NCBI GenBank assembly: GCA_903813345.2
Contig: CAIIXF020000006.1
Span: 6,934,989-6,998,988 of the forward strand
Direction of reading: 5' to 3'
Source of the DNA: Owenia fusiformis
Lineage: Eukaryota > Annelida > Polychaeta > Sabellida > Oweniidae
Length of the DNA: 64,000 bases
Made by a program: the position numbers and the translations under genes. This document shows positions 48,185 to 59,677 of the stretch, in pieces (position 1 is the stretch's first letter; the number at the start of each line of letters is the position of its first letter). The notes beneath the pieces were generated by a model. That model ran no database searches, had not been told where the DNA came from, and saw nothing but the letters and a program-made list of their open reading frames with translations.

Positions 48185-48784
48185 ATGGAGTTGAAGCATT
48201 GCACATTGAACCCTAGCCATTTGGTGAAGGTCACGTATGCCACAGCATATGATGAAGTGCAAACAAAATTTCAAGCAGGGAGAAGTTCACCACTGCTTTT
48301 ACAACCACTCGCATCGTGTGAGAGCAGGCAGACTAATAAAGGTAGTTAGTTTTACAATTATAGTTTTCTGTGATATCCGGAACTTTACACAATGTCTAGT
48401 GAAGATAAATTAGTTATTCAATTACAATTCGCTACGTTTGATATCAAAATAAAGCAGTGATAAGTCTACAGTGTTTGACATATTGATTAGTCAATTGAAT
48501 CTTACATAAATATTAAGAGGTATAAAATGATTTAAGCACGAACAACAATGCGAAGACAGGGTGGATGAGGAAGAGTACAGTATTCCTCATGTCTTGTATG
48601 GGAATTACAAGAGGTATGTGGACTAATTCTAATTCCAATTTATTGTGATTGATACACTTAACATTACAGATTTGGATTACTCCAGGAAAAGGCCTGCCAA
48701 CCGGAGCACGAAACGGCAGAATTGACTCAGGAAAAGGCTAGCCAAACGGAGCGCCAAACGGAAAAGGTCTGCCAAACGGAATAA
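48185..48784 (+). pseudogene. GTSF1-like H-subfamily copy H1 (frameshift in finger 1)
   Basis: Exons 48185-48341, 48537-48613, 48670-48784 (TAA). Starts MELKHCTLNPSHLVK, then two bases are missing (relative to H2) near 48229, shifting frame. The shifted frame still spells HHCFYNHSHRVRAGRLIK for finger 2, completed by HEQQC in exon 2. Exon 3 is open: FGLLQEKACQPEHETAELTQ, repeated Q-T-E-rich tail. Exon borders sit at the same positions as in the G copies, so H and G are old paralogues. Confidence 0.7.
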
Positions 48785-49186
48785 ATGGTAGGAAAGCTAT
48801 TTTCTAAATTTCATTAGTTGAACACTCGACCTGACTTATTTAAATATAATTTATCATGACTTAAACGATATATTGGAAATTTTCTGAAAAAGTTTACTCT
48901 CATATATATATCTTTTATTGACTCTTTTAGATGTCATATCATGACATATTAATCACTTAGGTAGAGCAGTTCTTCCCATTGTCGAGTTGAAGAACTGGTA
49001 TCTTTATCCTGGCTAGAACCATAGACAATTCTAGCCAGCGCCAGCCTTTTATCGAGTTAGCAGCACTCTAGTAATTGCCGGTATAGGTCAGCAGTCATAC
49101 TCTTGAAAACAAATTATTGGTGTTTTAATTTTAAAAAATAATATGTATAAATATTGAGCAAACTTGTAGCTCTTTCTTTTGCAATT

Positions 49187-50012
49187 ATGGAGTTGAAGCG
49201 TTGCACGTTGAACCCTAGCCATTTGGTGAAGGGTTCACGTATGCCACAGCATATAATGAAGTGCAAACAAAATTTCAAGCAGGGAGAAGTTCGCCACTGA
49301 TTTTACAACCACTCGCATTGTGTGAGAACAGGTGAACTAATAAAGGTAGTTAGTTTTACAATTATAGTTTTTTGTGATATCCGGAACTTTACACAATGTC
49401 TAGTGAAGATAAATTAGTTATTCAATTACAATTCGCTACGTTTGATATCAAAATAAAGCAGTGATAAGTCTACAGTATTTGACATATTGATTAGTTAATT
49501 GAATCTTACATAAGTATTAAGAGGTATAAAATGATTTAAGCACGAACAACAATGTGAAGACAGGGTGGATGAGGAAGAGTACAGTATTCCTCATGTCTTG
49601 TATGGTAATTACAAGAGGTATGTGGATGAATATGAATTTCGAGTAAAACTATTTGACATTGTATAGATGTAAACTTATGATTAATACTTTCTATGTAAAA
49701 TTGTTTATCTGCGTACACTCGAGTTCGTTGTTATAATCTAACTGTACAAACACAGACATCAGATAATTATCGCGCATCTTATCATGTTTGAAATACTGTC
49801 TGTTAGATATGTGTTGATTTTAAGTGATTCAGTATCAATGCAACTTTATATTGACACCAATTCTGATTTATTGTGATTGATACACTTAACATTACAGATA
49901 TGGATTACTCCAGGAAAAGGCCTGCTAAACGGAGCATGTAACAGCAGAATTGACTAAGGAAAAGGCCAGCCAAACGGAGCGCCAAACGGAAAAGGTCTGC
50001 CAAACGGAATAA
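49187..50012 (+). pseudogene. GTSF1-like H-subfamily copy H2 (nonsense codons)
   Basis: Exons 49187-49345, 49541-49617, 49898-50012. Finger 1 is intact (CTLNPSHLVKGSRMPQHIMKC). The first Cys of finger 2 is TGA (49298-49300; H1 has TGC). Exon 2 supplies HEQQC. Exon 3 has TAA where H1 has CAA. H1 is intact where H2 is broken and vice versa. Confidence 0.72.
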
Positions 50013-50517
50013 ATTTCATTAGTTGAACACTCGACCAGACTTATTTAAATATAATTTAACATGACTGAAACAGTATATTGGAAATTTTCTGAAAAAGTTT
50101 ACTCTTGAAAACTAATTTTTGGTGTTTTAATTTTCAAATATTTGATTTCCCATCATTTTAATAGCAAACATTTAAATTTATTGATCATTAGATACAACAC
50201 TTAACACTATGAAACATATATTTTTCCATTGGATAGATCAAGTTAAAGCTACATAATTTCAACAAATACATCGTGATGTCATTTAGGATGTAAAAATTCT
50301 TTTCAGTGTGTGTAATATGTTGGGGGAAAAAAGCAGACATGATCACGACATAGGAGGTTGGATGATGATAGCAGCTCTCTTGTACATTTTGAAGCATCAT
50401 GTAACCACGTATTTATTTTGTAATATAGTTTTAACAAAAGATATTTTCCCTAAAATTTATATAAGTCGAATACTGTGGTATAAAAGTAAGAAACATTTGG
50501 ATACCCTGTCATTCAGC

Positions 50518-51761
50518 ATGGAGCAGTGTCTCCTCGTTAAGGCGCACTTTGTCAAGAAAGGGCAAATGCGCTACCACTTGATGAAATGTAAGGGACAACA
50601 CCCACGCCGTTGGGAGATCGTACATTGCTTCTACAATCATAGCCATGCTATGATGCCAGAAGGGCTGATAGAGGTAAGTTAATTAATCATAATTGTTTTC
50701 TTCATCAAGATTGGTGACTTAGCTCCATTGCAGCTAAGTGTGATTATTGAATTTAACTACCCTGACACGAGTTCATATATTACATACTACTTTTGATTGA
50801 TCTTAGCATTGGTTTAATTGTTTTTCATTCAATATCATTCGCATGATGGAAATACTCAAGTCATGATAATATCTTTGTTATGAGAATATGTATGTGATAA
50901 AATTGTTTTACAAATCAAATTGCCTCCTTGAATGTGATTATATTCACAGTGCATTCAGTGGTGAATCAATGCATTAATGCCGTTTCATTATTATTCTATT
51001 TAGCACGAGAAGCATTGTAAGGATGCGGTGCCAGATATGGATGAGGCCCAAACAAAAACTCATCTATATAATAGACACAAAAGGTAAGCTTTTAAGAACA
51101 GTAAATAAACTAATGATCTAGAAACTGAGCATAAAGATAGTTGATTAATGAAGTTCATTAAAGGTCTCAAAAGAGCTCTAAGCTTAACACTCTCCATAAT
51201 ATGTATGCATTATTTATAGTTTATTATATAAATGTTTTCTTTAAAAATGCATTCAACTTTAAAATATGCTTAACCATGTTTATCACACGATACGTTTTGC
51301 TTGATTACATATATCACTGTTATTACAAGCTCAATTTAGTGAAAGAGGTCGGAATAGGGATTAGTGAGGATAGTGATATGATAGGATGCGCTAGGATGGA
51401 GAGGGGGACAGCTGCATGTCAAACAGAGTTAGTGAGTAAGTAGCACTTTAGTTTTCATAAGTGATGCTTAATCAATCATATTGATTAAGAATGATTGTCA
51501 TCCATATCATACTATAATAATATGACTGCCTTGGATGTTCTAGAGTCCATTCTTAGATTGATAACGTTTAAGATCTGAATCAACCATGCATCCATGCTCA
51601 CTGAACTTTGCTGATAATTTATTTTTATATCAACTAATCGAGACTAAGGTAATACACAGCTGATTTTTATGTGTCTACATGATAGTGATGGATTTTGTTT
51701 TTCTCGTGTTTTTCAGTTTGGGGATACAAATATGAGTAGAATAGCGGAACAAACAAACTAA
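50518..51761 (+). CDS. GTSF1-like copy G3, both CHHC fingers intact, probably short C-terminus
   Basis: Exon 1 50518-50673, exon 2 51004-51083, exon 3 51329-51431, exon 4 51717-51761 (TAA). Finger 1 is CLLVKAHFVKKGQMRYHLMKC; finger 2 is CFYNHSHAMMPEGLIE plus HEKHC. The exon 3 acceptor reads ACAAG instead of ACAG. If AG is used, the frame shifts by one and the protein stops after three more residues, about 81 in all. Exon 3 read in the ancestral frame is open (LNLVKEVGIGISEDSDMIGC) and joins exon 4 (FGDTNMSRIAEQTN) in phase 0. Family role: PIWI-piRNA cofactor. GTSF1 proteins are usually about 150-170 residues, with acidic, PIWI-binding tails. Confidence 0.8.
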
Positions 51762-51925
51762 AAGGACAATGAATTTGCTTGTGCAATATGATCAATATAT
51801 TTTAAAATCTAAATATTCTCTTATGTTATACAAGAGTAGTGGTTGATAGCGTTCAAGTTATAATGGTATAAAAGTGGTATAAGTGGTATAAAAGTAAGAA
51901 ACATTCGGATACCCTGTCATTCAGC

Positions 51926-53570
51926 ATGGAGCAGTGTCTCCTTGTTAAGGCGCACTTTGTCAAGAAAGGGCAAATGCGCTACCACTTGATGAAATGTAAG
52001 AGACAACACCCACGCCGTTGGGAGATCGTACACTGCTTCTACAATCATAGCCATGCTATGATGCCAGAAGAGCTGATAGAGGTAAGTTAATTAATCATAA
52101 TTGTTTTCTATATCAAGATTGGTGACTTAGCTCCATTGCAGCTAAGTGTGATTATTGAATTTAACTACCATGACATGAGTTCATATATTACATATTACTT
52201 TTGATTGATCTTAGCATCGGTTTAAATGTTTTTCATTCAATATCATTCGCATGATGGAAATATTCAAGTCATGATAATATCTTTGTTTGAATTAATGCTG
52301 TTTTATTATTATTCTATTTAGCAGGAAAAGTATTGTAAGGAAGCGGTGCCAGATGTAGATGAGGCCAGTACAAAAACCCATCGGTACAATAGATACAAGA
52401 AGTAAGCTTTTAAGAAAAGTAAATAAACTAATGATCTAGAAACTGAGCATAATCCTAGTTAATTAATAAAGTCCATTAGAGGACTCAAAAGAGCTCTAAC
52501 CTTAACACTCTTCATAATATGTATGCATTATTTATAGTTTTTATATAAATGTTTTCTTTAAAAATGCATTCAACTTTTAAATATGCTTAACCATGTATAT
52601 TATAGGAATATCCTATGGTTTTGAAAAAATATCATTTATATCCATGAGTGGATGTTGATATCTTCATGAGTGAGCGCAGCGAATGAGTGAAGATATTTGT
52701 ATCCATGAGTGGATACAATTGATTTTTTGAAAAACCATAGGATTGTCCATTTATCCAATGGGAAATCATCACCAGCGAAAAAAGTTGAAAAATATAATTT
52801 GAGAAAAAATTTGAAAAAATAATTGAAAAAATGTTGAAAATTTTTTTGGATGATTAAAAAATGTAAAAAGGATTTTTTTTTGGGAAAAAATTCAAAACCA
52901 TCCAATATCACTTTTCAAACCATTGAGTATCACTTTTTAAGACATGATATTCGATATTTTAAAAGTAATATTAGATTGTTTGTGAATTTTTAGATAAAAT
53001 ATGATATCTTGATCCACATATCAAATATATCTTCATGTGATATTCGACCTATGTCCTTGCAACCATGGGATAAAACACGATACGTTTTGCTTGATTACAT
53101 ATATCACTGATATTACAGGCTCAATTTAGAGAAAGAAATTGGAACAGGAACTACTCAGGACAGCGTTTTGTTATGATGAGGTGGGCTGGAGAGGGGGACA
53201 GCTGCTTGTCAAACGGAGATAGTGAGTAAGTAGCACTTTAATTTTCATAAGTGATGCTTTATTAATAATATTGATTAAGAATGATTATCATCCACATCTT
53301 ACTATAGTAATACGATTGCCTTGAATGTTCTAGAGTTCATTCTTAGAATGATAACGTTTTAAGATCTGAATCAACCATGCATACATGCTCACTGAACTTT
53401 GATGATAATCTATTTTTATATCAACTAATCGAGACTAAGGTAATACACAGCTAATTTTATGTGTCCACATGATAGTGATGGATTTTGTTTTTCTCGTGTT
53501 TTACAGTGTGGAGATACAAGTACAAATAAAAAAAACACAAAAAACAAACAAACTAAAAGGACAATGAATT
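51926..53570 (+). pseudogene. GTSF1-like copy G4, zinc ligand lost, intron 2 holds an insertion
   Basis: Exon 1 51926-52081 intact. Exon 2 52322-52401 starts CAG GAA AAG TAT TGT, so the third ligand of finger 2 (His) is Gln. Exon 3 53119-53221 has the good acceptor TTACAG but a TGA in the middle (near 53175). Exon 4 starts at 53507 (CGDTSTNKKN). The 470-bp fold-back element at 52602-53072 sits in intron 2. Confidence 0.75.
52602..53072. mobile_element. Fold-back element with A-rich tract inserted in G4 intron 2
   Basis: Hairpin: ATCCTATGGTTTTGAAAAAA pairs with ATTTTTTGAAAAACCATAGG (52724-52743). The core TCTTCATGAGTGAGCGCAGC plus GAATGAGTGAAGA is itself palindromic. A 130-bp tract of TTGAAAAAATTTG-like repeats follows, closing at GGGATAAAA. 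G1, G3, G5 and G6 have uninterrupted sequence here (CATGTTTATTACACGATACG), so they are empty sites. Reverse-orientation relative of the element at 9672-10172. Confidence 0.75.
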
Positions 53571-53724
53571 TGCTTGTAAAATATTATCAATATATTTCAA
53601 AATCTAAATATTCTCTCATGTTATACAAGAGTAGTGGTTCTTTACGTTCACGTTATAATGGTATGTACTGTATAACATGTACATAGTATGTTTGGTAATG
53701 TATTCCTTATATTACATTTTAACA

Positions 53725-54110
53725 GATGAAATAGAACGATTAGCTCTTCAAATGTAAGATAAGTAATATTCTCAACAGTGATAATGCATAGATCTAAAAG
53801 TAATAATAATTTCAAGCACTAGTCTTATCCTGATCAACAGTGGAATAGTTCTAAAGTAATAATAATTTCGAGCACTAGTCTTCAATGTTTACATACCACT
53901 AGGTAGATGAATGATGTATTCTTCGAGTGTGTTAATCATTGTTTTCTTAGATATGACGTCCTGAATGGTGGAACTTTCAATCTTCAAAAAGGCCTCACAG
54001 AATTAACAAACGATGCTCTGAAGAACATAAAATTTGAAGCCTTCGCTCAAGTCGCCACGGCAGTTTGTGATTTTTTGAGATTAATTGGAGGGAGATCCCA
54101 AGTAGGATGA
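53725..54110 (+). pseudogene. Q-family copy Q3, truncated 5'
   Basis: Starts within exon 1 (DEIERLALQM then GTAAGA at 53755) directly after G4-derived sequence. Exon 2 (53907-54110) encodes DVFFECVNHCFLRYDVLNGG, then TFNLQKGLTELTNDALKNIK to RLIGGRSQVG. A short deletion removes the end. It shows Arg where Q1 has TGA. Confidence 0.5.
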
Positions 54111-54279
54111 ACACTTTGCTTTATTGAACTATGAAGAGACGATTTGGAAATGATATGCTTCACCCCTAACTAAGAATGATAAAATATTTCAATCAGTGGT
54201 GGGACAGTTGTGTTAAGTGGACAATTGTATTACCTTATCTTTATATATTATATGCTATATCACAATCGATGGTTTCAAG

Positions 54280-54998
54280 GGTTTTATTTAGCATCGAATT
54301 TCCCATCTCCAGACTCCTCCTCTTATCTGATGTCAGGCTATTCAACTAACAATCAGTTCCGCTTAACATTCAATCAAAATTAATCAACTGGGGGGAGTTT
54401 GATGTTTAATCAAGTATTTTATAATTTACCAAATCTCGTAGATTATTAACAGTCAAATCTTGTCCGAACGAATTTTTTATAAGCATCTCAGTTGTAAAAC
54501 ATATATCGTTTTCGAATCGTTATACCAGTCATGATTTATATGCCTCTGAAACAGCAAGTATACCCCTTTTATCATTTAAACGAGTATTATTTCAAGAGAT
54601 GGAATCTCAAAGCTGATAACAATTAATAGGATTTATGAGGACGAATATTCAGTATTGTCCAAGACAAACGGTCTGCAATAAATCGTTTGAGAATCATGAA
54701 AATGGTGTAATGTTCAGTCTCTCGACAAATTAATTGTTATGTCTGCATTGTGCTGACATCTTTGAAAAAATATACACTCCACTTGCTGATCTGAGATTGC
54801 AAGCTGAGACTGGCGCCAGGGTGTCTGAGATTTGTCTTCAGAAGTTTTGCGGCGTAATTTCGAAGCTATGATTCACCGGAGAAGTTATGTAATTGGAGAC
54901 TAGTGTCTGCTGGGAATGTTTTGGAATTGTTGACAAAATTCATCACCGTGGAAATTGATTCATTTAAGGTTCTGGTTGCAAAGTGATAACACAGTAAC
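54280..54998. other. No gene recognised
   Basis: Unique sequence of moderate AT content between Q3 and the next T-family members. It probably contains their promoter; no motif stands out. Confidence 0.4.
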
Positions 54999-55284
54999 AT
55001 GAATCTCATTATCGCGCACCTATGCATGATTTGCGTCTGCCAATGGCTTCCGGAAAAGCAAGTGATTATGGACTGTAACGATCAAGAACATTGCAGTACA
55101 GCACGTAACCAACAAACAGTTTGCATCATCTGCTGGATAAGAAAGAAATGCGGTAGGGCTACTCCATCCAGTGGATCCAGGATAATGATGGATGATATTT
55201 CAGTCATAGAGTTTTCAGCTGATGACTTTGGAAACTCTCCAGCCAACAATACAAGAAGTAAAACAACCGAGAGAAAACGTGATT
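54999..55284 (+). CDS. Small putative secreted protein (T-like)
   Basis: 95 residues. MNLIIAHLCMICVCQWLPEK resembles a weak signal peptide. A Cys-rich segment (VIMDCNDQEHC, TVCIICWIRKKCG) and a polar C-terminus with NNT follow. The VIMDC...C spacing recalls FLVDC...C of the T family. It may be the 5' part of a larger, spliced T gene continuing at 55355. Low support. Confidence 0.3.
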
Positions 55285-55353
55285 GACTTCTTGATTAAAC
55301 TGGAACATATTTTAATAATGAGAAGTTCACTGAATTTAGTTAAAGATATTCAC

Positions 55354-56003
55354 TATGGCAGGAATCATCTTCAAAAACGTTCTTCTTCATCATGGTTATA
55401 TATTCAGGATTGTCAGAGGGGAAGTAGAATGTCCTGCCATCAGATGTTCATGTTTCAATGTTGGACAGGGGGAATATTTGTCGATTGTTACCCCATTACT
55501 CGATGTAACATGGTTTAGCTCCTGGAGGGACAAATTGCGTTTGGGAATTGCGCAATCAACGTTTCTACGATCTCGGAGGATATATCGACAGAAAGTCAAA
55601 CCCCTTCTACTGTCAACACTCCTGTTTCGGATTATACATCTGTTATTACGAAAGAATCGGTTTCGTTCACACTACAATCTGATTCAGATTCGACAATTCA
55701 GACAATTACAGACTCATTGGATGATAGTACAGTATCTGTTGTTAGTCTAAGCAAACAGATTTCCCGACTGAGAACGGATACAACGCCACGGCTGTGTCAT
55801 CTGATTGCTCACCCCGTCATACTGAGAATTCCCTGTATATAGCTCTGATATCATGCATAGTCATTCTTCTCGTTATTACAATTGGACTTGTCATTTGTAT
55901 CATTCGTTTCAAATTTAAACGTGTTACAAATCAAAGTGTTTCTGATGGTAGCGATATCGAGATGAGTGATTATCAGCATACAAACAGAGATTTGCAAGTC
56001 TAA
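55354..56003 (+). pseudogene. T-family type I membrane protein, copy T3, frameshifted
   Basis: MAGIIFKNVLLHHGYIFRIV...VECPAIRCSCFNVGQG, then a one-base slip, then FVDCYPITRCN, matching CPSGCSC...FLVDC of T1. Another frame gives the Ser/Thr stalk (STVNTPVSDYTSVITKESVS...STIQTITDSLDDSTVSVV). The last frame (55794-56003) gives SLYIALISCIVILLVITIGL VICIIRFKFKR, a strong membrane segment with stop-transfer, and an acidic tail VSDGSDIEMSDYQH. At least two frameshifts, or unrecognised introns. Confidence 0.55.
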
Positions 56004-56109
56004 GGCTCGATCATATTTCCATTAAAATGACAGCAAGTTACTGTTCAATGCAGTTGTAAAGTGACACTTACTCGGTATATTTGACAATTGATACTTTAAA
56101 GCACATAGC

Positions 56110-56325
56110 TCGAACAAAGACACAACAAAACATAGTTTTACTGTAGCTGAGGATTTAATACTTAATCAAGTTCATGATTAAACAAGTATATCAAACAAAG
56201 AGAGTGACATTTAGATGAACATATGATATTATTATATCCGGTATAAATTCCTGAAGTGTACTCTTTGTACTCATAATCGAAATATGTTCCAGTTTCATCA
56301 CATACAGGATTTTGCAAATTATGTA
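56110..56325 (-). repeat. Inverted copy of the flanks of the 36-39 kb element (empty site)
   Basis: Read on the minus strand it matches about 35940-36008 and then, without the element, 38850-38970 (ACAGTAAAACTATGTT, GATATACTTGT motifs). It shows what the locus looked like before the insertion and shows that this block was inverted relative to P1. Confidence 0.75.
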
Positions 56326-57164
56326 AGTTGTTGACGGAACGTTTCCCGGAAAATCAACACATATCACAGCATAAAATCATAGACAATACATATTCTGTTA
56401 CGGGGCACGGAGACAACATTTCCATAAGTAAAATGGGTAAACGTCAACCCAAGTCATTAACTTTGAGCATCAAGGGCTGGCTTGAACTTCTAAGTAAAGC
56501 TGAAATTGTTTTAGGGTCGTAAAGAACAATTTCAACAACGAGTCAGAAAGATACCTGTGCAAAACATTTATATAGATTCAATCAATACGCACGACTGGAA
56601 AAAGAACTATGACGAGTTCATTGACATTAGACTACGATTCCATTCGCAAACGATGCCAGCAAGAAAAATTTACTGGGATAGATGTGGAATCGTTCGAGTT
56701 AAAAACTCTCTCGGACAGCGTGTTGGCGAGACACTGTATAGCCTTTCTTGTGGGTGATGCAATAGAATTATTAGCCATGGCCAAGTAAGTACAGTAATTG
56801 ATTATGATTATCATCATGATTATAGTTTATTAGTTGAGAACACCAAGAACTATTCGTTTTCCTTTTATAGCTCAAATTAATATTTCTGACAAAATTTGAT
56901 TTTACTAGGTATAATCAGGATGCATTAATGCCTGACCAAATGGATGAATTTTCAAATGAAGCCTTGGACAGTGTGATGCTGGTAGATATCCGTCAAACTG
57001 TTAGTCTGGTATCCGAGTTTCTCTCTGTCCCATTGAGTGAACCGGAAGAACTTGATCAACTTTTACACGGCCTTATCGGCGACATTGGTGCATGGAAATG
57101 CTATATTATTCCCATTGATACAGAAGATAGAGTACTGAGTGAGCTCATTGGACAACATTGTTAA
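56326..57164 (+). pseudogene. P-family copy P2, 5' truncated, frameshifted
   Basis: Exon 1 56326-56784, exon 2 56909-57164. It lacks the N-terminal part of P1. It is open at both places where P1 has nonsense codons (ENQHISQH; start of exon 2 YNQDALMPDQ). It has its own lesions: TAA at 56520 where P1 has Tyr, and a frameshift near 56590. Exon 2 is intact to LSELIGQHC. The join AA|G is in phase. Confidence 0.6.
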
Positions 57165-57387
57165 CAATTTATCTGTACACGTTGGCTGAATAAAGTATTA
57201 TCGCAGTATGAAAGAAGATAAGAGCTTGTTATGTTACCGTGACTAGAATATTTTGGAATAGGATATGGCTTGACAGGAAAATACTAATCAAATTAAGTAG
57301 TATACATTGATCATTCCGCTCCGTTAAAATCAAACAATTCATTTTTATCCTTAAGCTTGTCAAATTATTTTCTGTCAATATTTTTAG

Positions 57388-57553
57388 AACCCACCATTGT
57401 TACTTTTGCAAGATGTTCTCTAAGAGAACTTACATGCAGCAACACGTGTATAAAGTTCACAGCAAAACATCGGCTGTAGAGTGTCATGTGTTTGGGAAGA
57501 AAATCAAGCAAAAATATAACTTAGCCCGACATATGAAACAGCATGATAATTAA
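57388..57553 (+). CDS. C2H2 zinc-finger terminal exon (Z3)
   Basis: After the acceptor TTTTTAG the exon encodes HCYFCKMFSKRTYMQQHVYK VH, a perfect C-x2-C-x12-H-x4-H finger. A second finger follows, with its second Cys replaced by Phe (ECHVFGKKIKQKYNLARHMKQH), then DN and TAA. It is distinct from Z1 and Z2. The upstream exon was not found; it might belong to a gene starting in the P2 region. Confidence 0.55.
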
Positions 57554-57578
57554 ATATTTCACGAAGTATGATCATCTT

Positions 57579-58285
57579 AAACTCATCTATATAATAGACA
57601 CAAAAGGTAAGCTTTTAAGAACAGTAAATAAACTAATGATCTAGAAACTGAGCATAAAGATAGTTGATTAATGAAGTTCATTAAAGGTCTCAAAAGAGCT
57701 CTAAGCTCTAACACTCTCCATAATATGTATGCATTATTTATAGTTTATTATATAAATGTTTTCTTTAAAAATGCATTCAACTTTAAAATATGCTTAACCA
57801 TGTTTATTACACGATACGTTTTGCTTGATTACATATATCACTGTTATTACAAGCTCAATTTAGTGAAAGAGGTCGGAATAGGGATTAGTGAGGATAGTGA
57901 TATGATAGGATGCGCTAGGATGGAGAGGGGGACAGCTGCATGTCAAACAGAGTTAGTGAGTAAGTAGCACTTTAGTTTTCATAAGTGATGCTTAATCAAT
58001 CATATTGATTAAGAATGATTGTCATCCATATCATACTATAATAATACGACTGCCTTGGATGTTCTAGAGTCCATTCTTAGATTGATAACGTTTAAGATCT
58101 GAATCAACCATGCATCCATGCTCACTGAACTTTGCTGATAATTTATTTTTATATCAACTAATCGAGACTAAGGTAATACACAGCTGATTTTTATGTGTCT
58201 ACATGATAGTGATGGATTTTGTTTTTCTCGTGTTTTTCAGTTTGGGGATACAAATATGAGTAGAATAGCGGAACAAACAAACTAA
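57579..58285 (+). pseudogene. GTSF1-like copy G5, 5' truncated (exons 2 part, 3, 4)
   Basis: Similarity to G3 begins inside exon 2 (ACTCATCTATATAATAGACA, to 57606) and runs through exon 3 (57853-57955) and exon 4 (58241-58285) nearly without change, including the ACAAG acceptor. No exon 1 or fingers, so no functional product. It is effectively the tail of a duplication unit. Confidence 0.75.
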
Positions 58286-58449
58286 AAGGACAATGAATTT
58301 GCTTGTGCAATATGATCAATATATTTTAAAATCTAAATATTCTCTTATGTTATACAAGAGTAGTGGTTGATAGCGTTCACGTTATAATGGTATAAAAGTG
58401 GTATAAGTGGTATAAAAGTAAGAAACATTCGGATACCCTGTCATTCAGC

Positions 58450-59677
58450 ATGGAGCAGTGTCTCCTTGTTAAGGCGCACTTTGTCAAGAAAGGGCAAATG
58501 CGCTACCACTTGATGAAATGTAAGAGACAACACCCACGCCGTTGGGAGATCGTACACTGCTTCTACAATCATAGCCATGCTATGATGCCAGAAGAGCTGA
58601 TAGAGGTAAGTTAATTAATCATAAGATTGGTGACTTAGCTCCATTGCAGCTAAGTGTGATTATTGAATTTAACTACCCTGACACGAGTTCATATATTACA
58701 TACTACTTTTGATTGATCTTAGCATTGGTTTAATTGTTTTTCATTCAATATCATTGGCATGATGGAAATACTCAAGTCATGATAATATCTTTGTTATGAG
58801 AATATGTATTTGATGAAATTGTTTTACAAATCAAATCGCCTCCTTGAATGTGATTATATTCACAGTGCATTCAGTGGTGAATCAATGCATTAATGCCGTT
58901 TCATTATTATTCTATTTAGCACGAGAAGCATTGTAAGGATGCGGTGCCAGATATGGATGAGGCCCAAACAAAAACTCATCTATATAATAGACACAAAAGG
59001 TAAGCTTTTAAGAACAGTAAATAAACTAATGATCTAGAAACTGAGCATAAAGATAGTTGATTAATGAAGTTCATTAAAGGTCTCAAAAGAGCTCTAAGCT
59101 TAACACTCTCCATAATATGTATGCGTTATTTATAGTTTATTATATAAAAGTTTTCTTTTAAAATGCATTCAACTTTAAAATATGCTTAACCATGTTTATT
59201 ACACGATACCTTTTGCTTGATTACATATATCACTGTTATTACAAGCTCAATTTAGTGAAAGAGGTCGGAATAGGGATTAGTGAGGATAGTGATATGATAG
59301 GATGCGCTAGGATGGAGAGGGGGACAGCTGCATGTCAAACAGAGTTAATGAGTAAGTAGCACTTTAATTTTCATAAGTGATGCTTAATTAATAATATTGA
59401 TTAAGAATGATTGTCATCCATATCATACTATAGTAATACGACTGCCTTGGATGTTCTAGAGTCCATTCTTAGATTGATAACGTTTAAGATCTGAATCAAC
59501 CATGCATCCATGCTCACTGAACTTTGATGATAATTTATTTTTATATCAACTAATCGAGACTAAGGTAATACACAGCTGATTTTTATGTGTCTACATGATA
59601 GTGATGGATTTTGTTTTTCTCGTGTTTTTCAGTTTGGGGATACAAATATGAGTAGAATAGCGGAACAAACAAACTAA
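58450..59677 (+). CDS. GTSF1-like copy G6, both CHHC fingers intact, probably short C-terminus
   Basis: Exons 58450-58605, 58920-58999, 59245-59347, 59633-59677. Exon 1 gives CLLVKAHFVKKGQMRYHLMK C and CFYNHSHAMMPEELIE; exon 2 gives HEKHCKDAVPDMDEAQTK. Like G3, the exon 3 acceptor is ACAAG, implying a stop after three further residues. The exon 3 donor GTGAGT is mutated to ATGAGT, although GTAAGT lies four bases on. Two TATAAAAG boxes precede the ATG. With G3 this is the best candidate for an expressed member. Confidence 0.8.

Noticed and set aside
51201-51443. Hydrophobic 80-codon frame (MYALFIVYYINVFF...), also at 41798 and 57671
   Set aside because: Most of it is intron 2 of the GTSF1-like copies; only the last part is exon 3.
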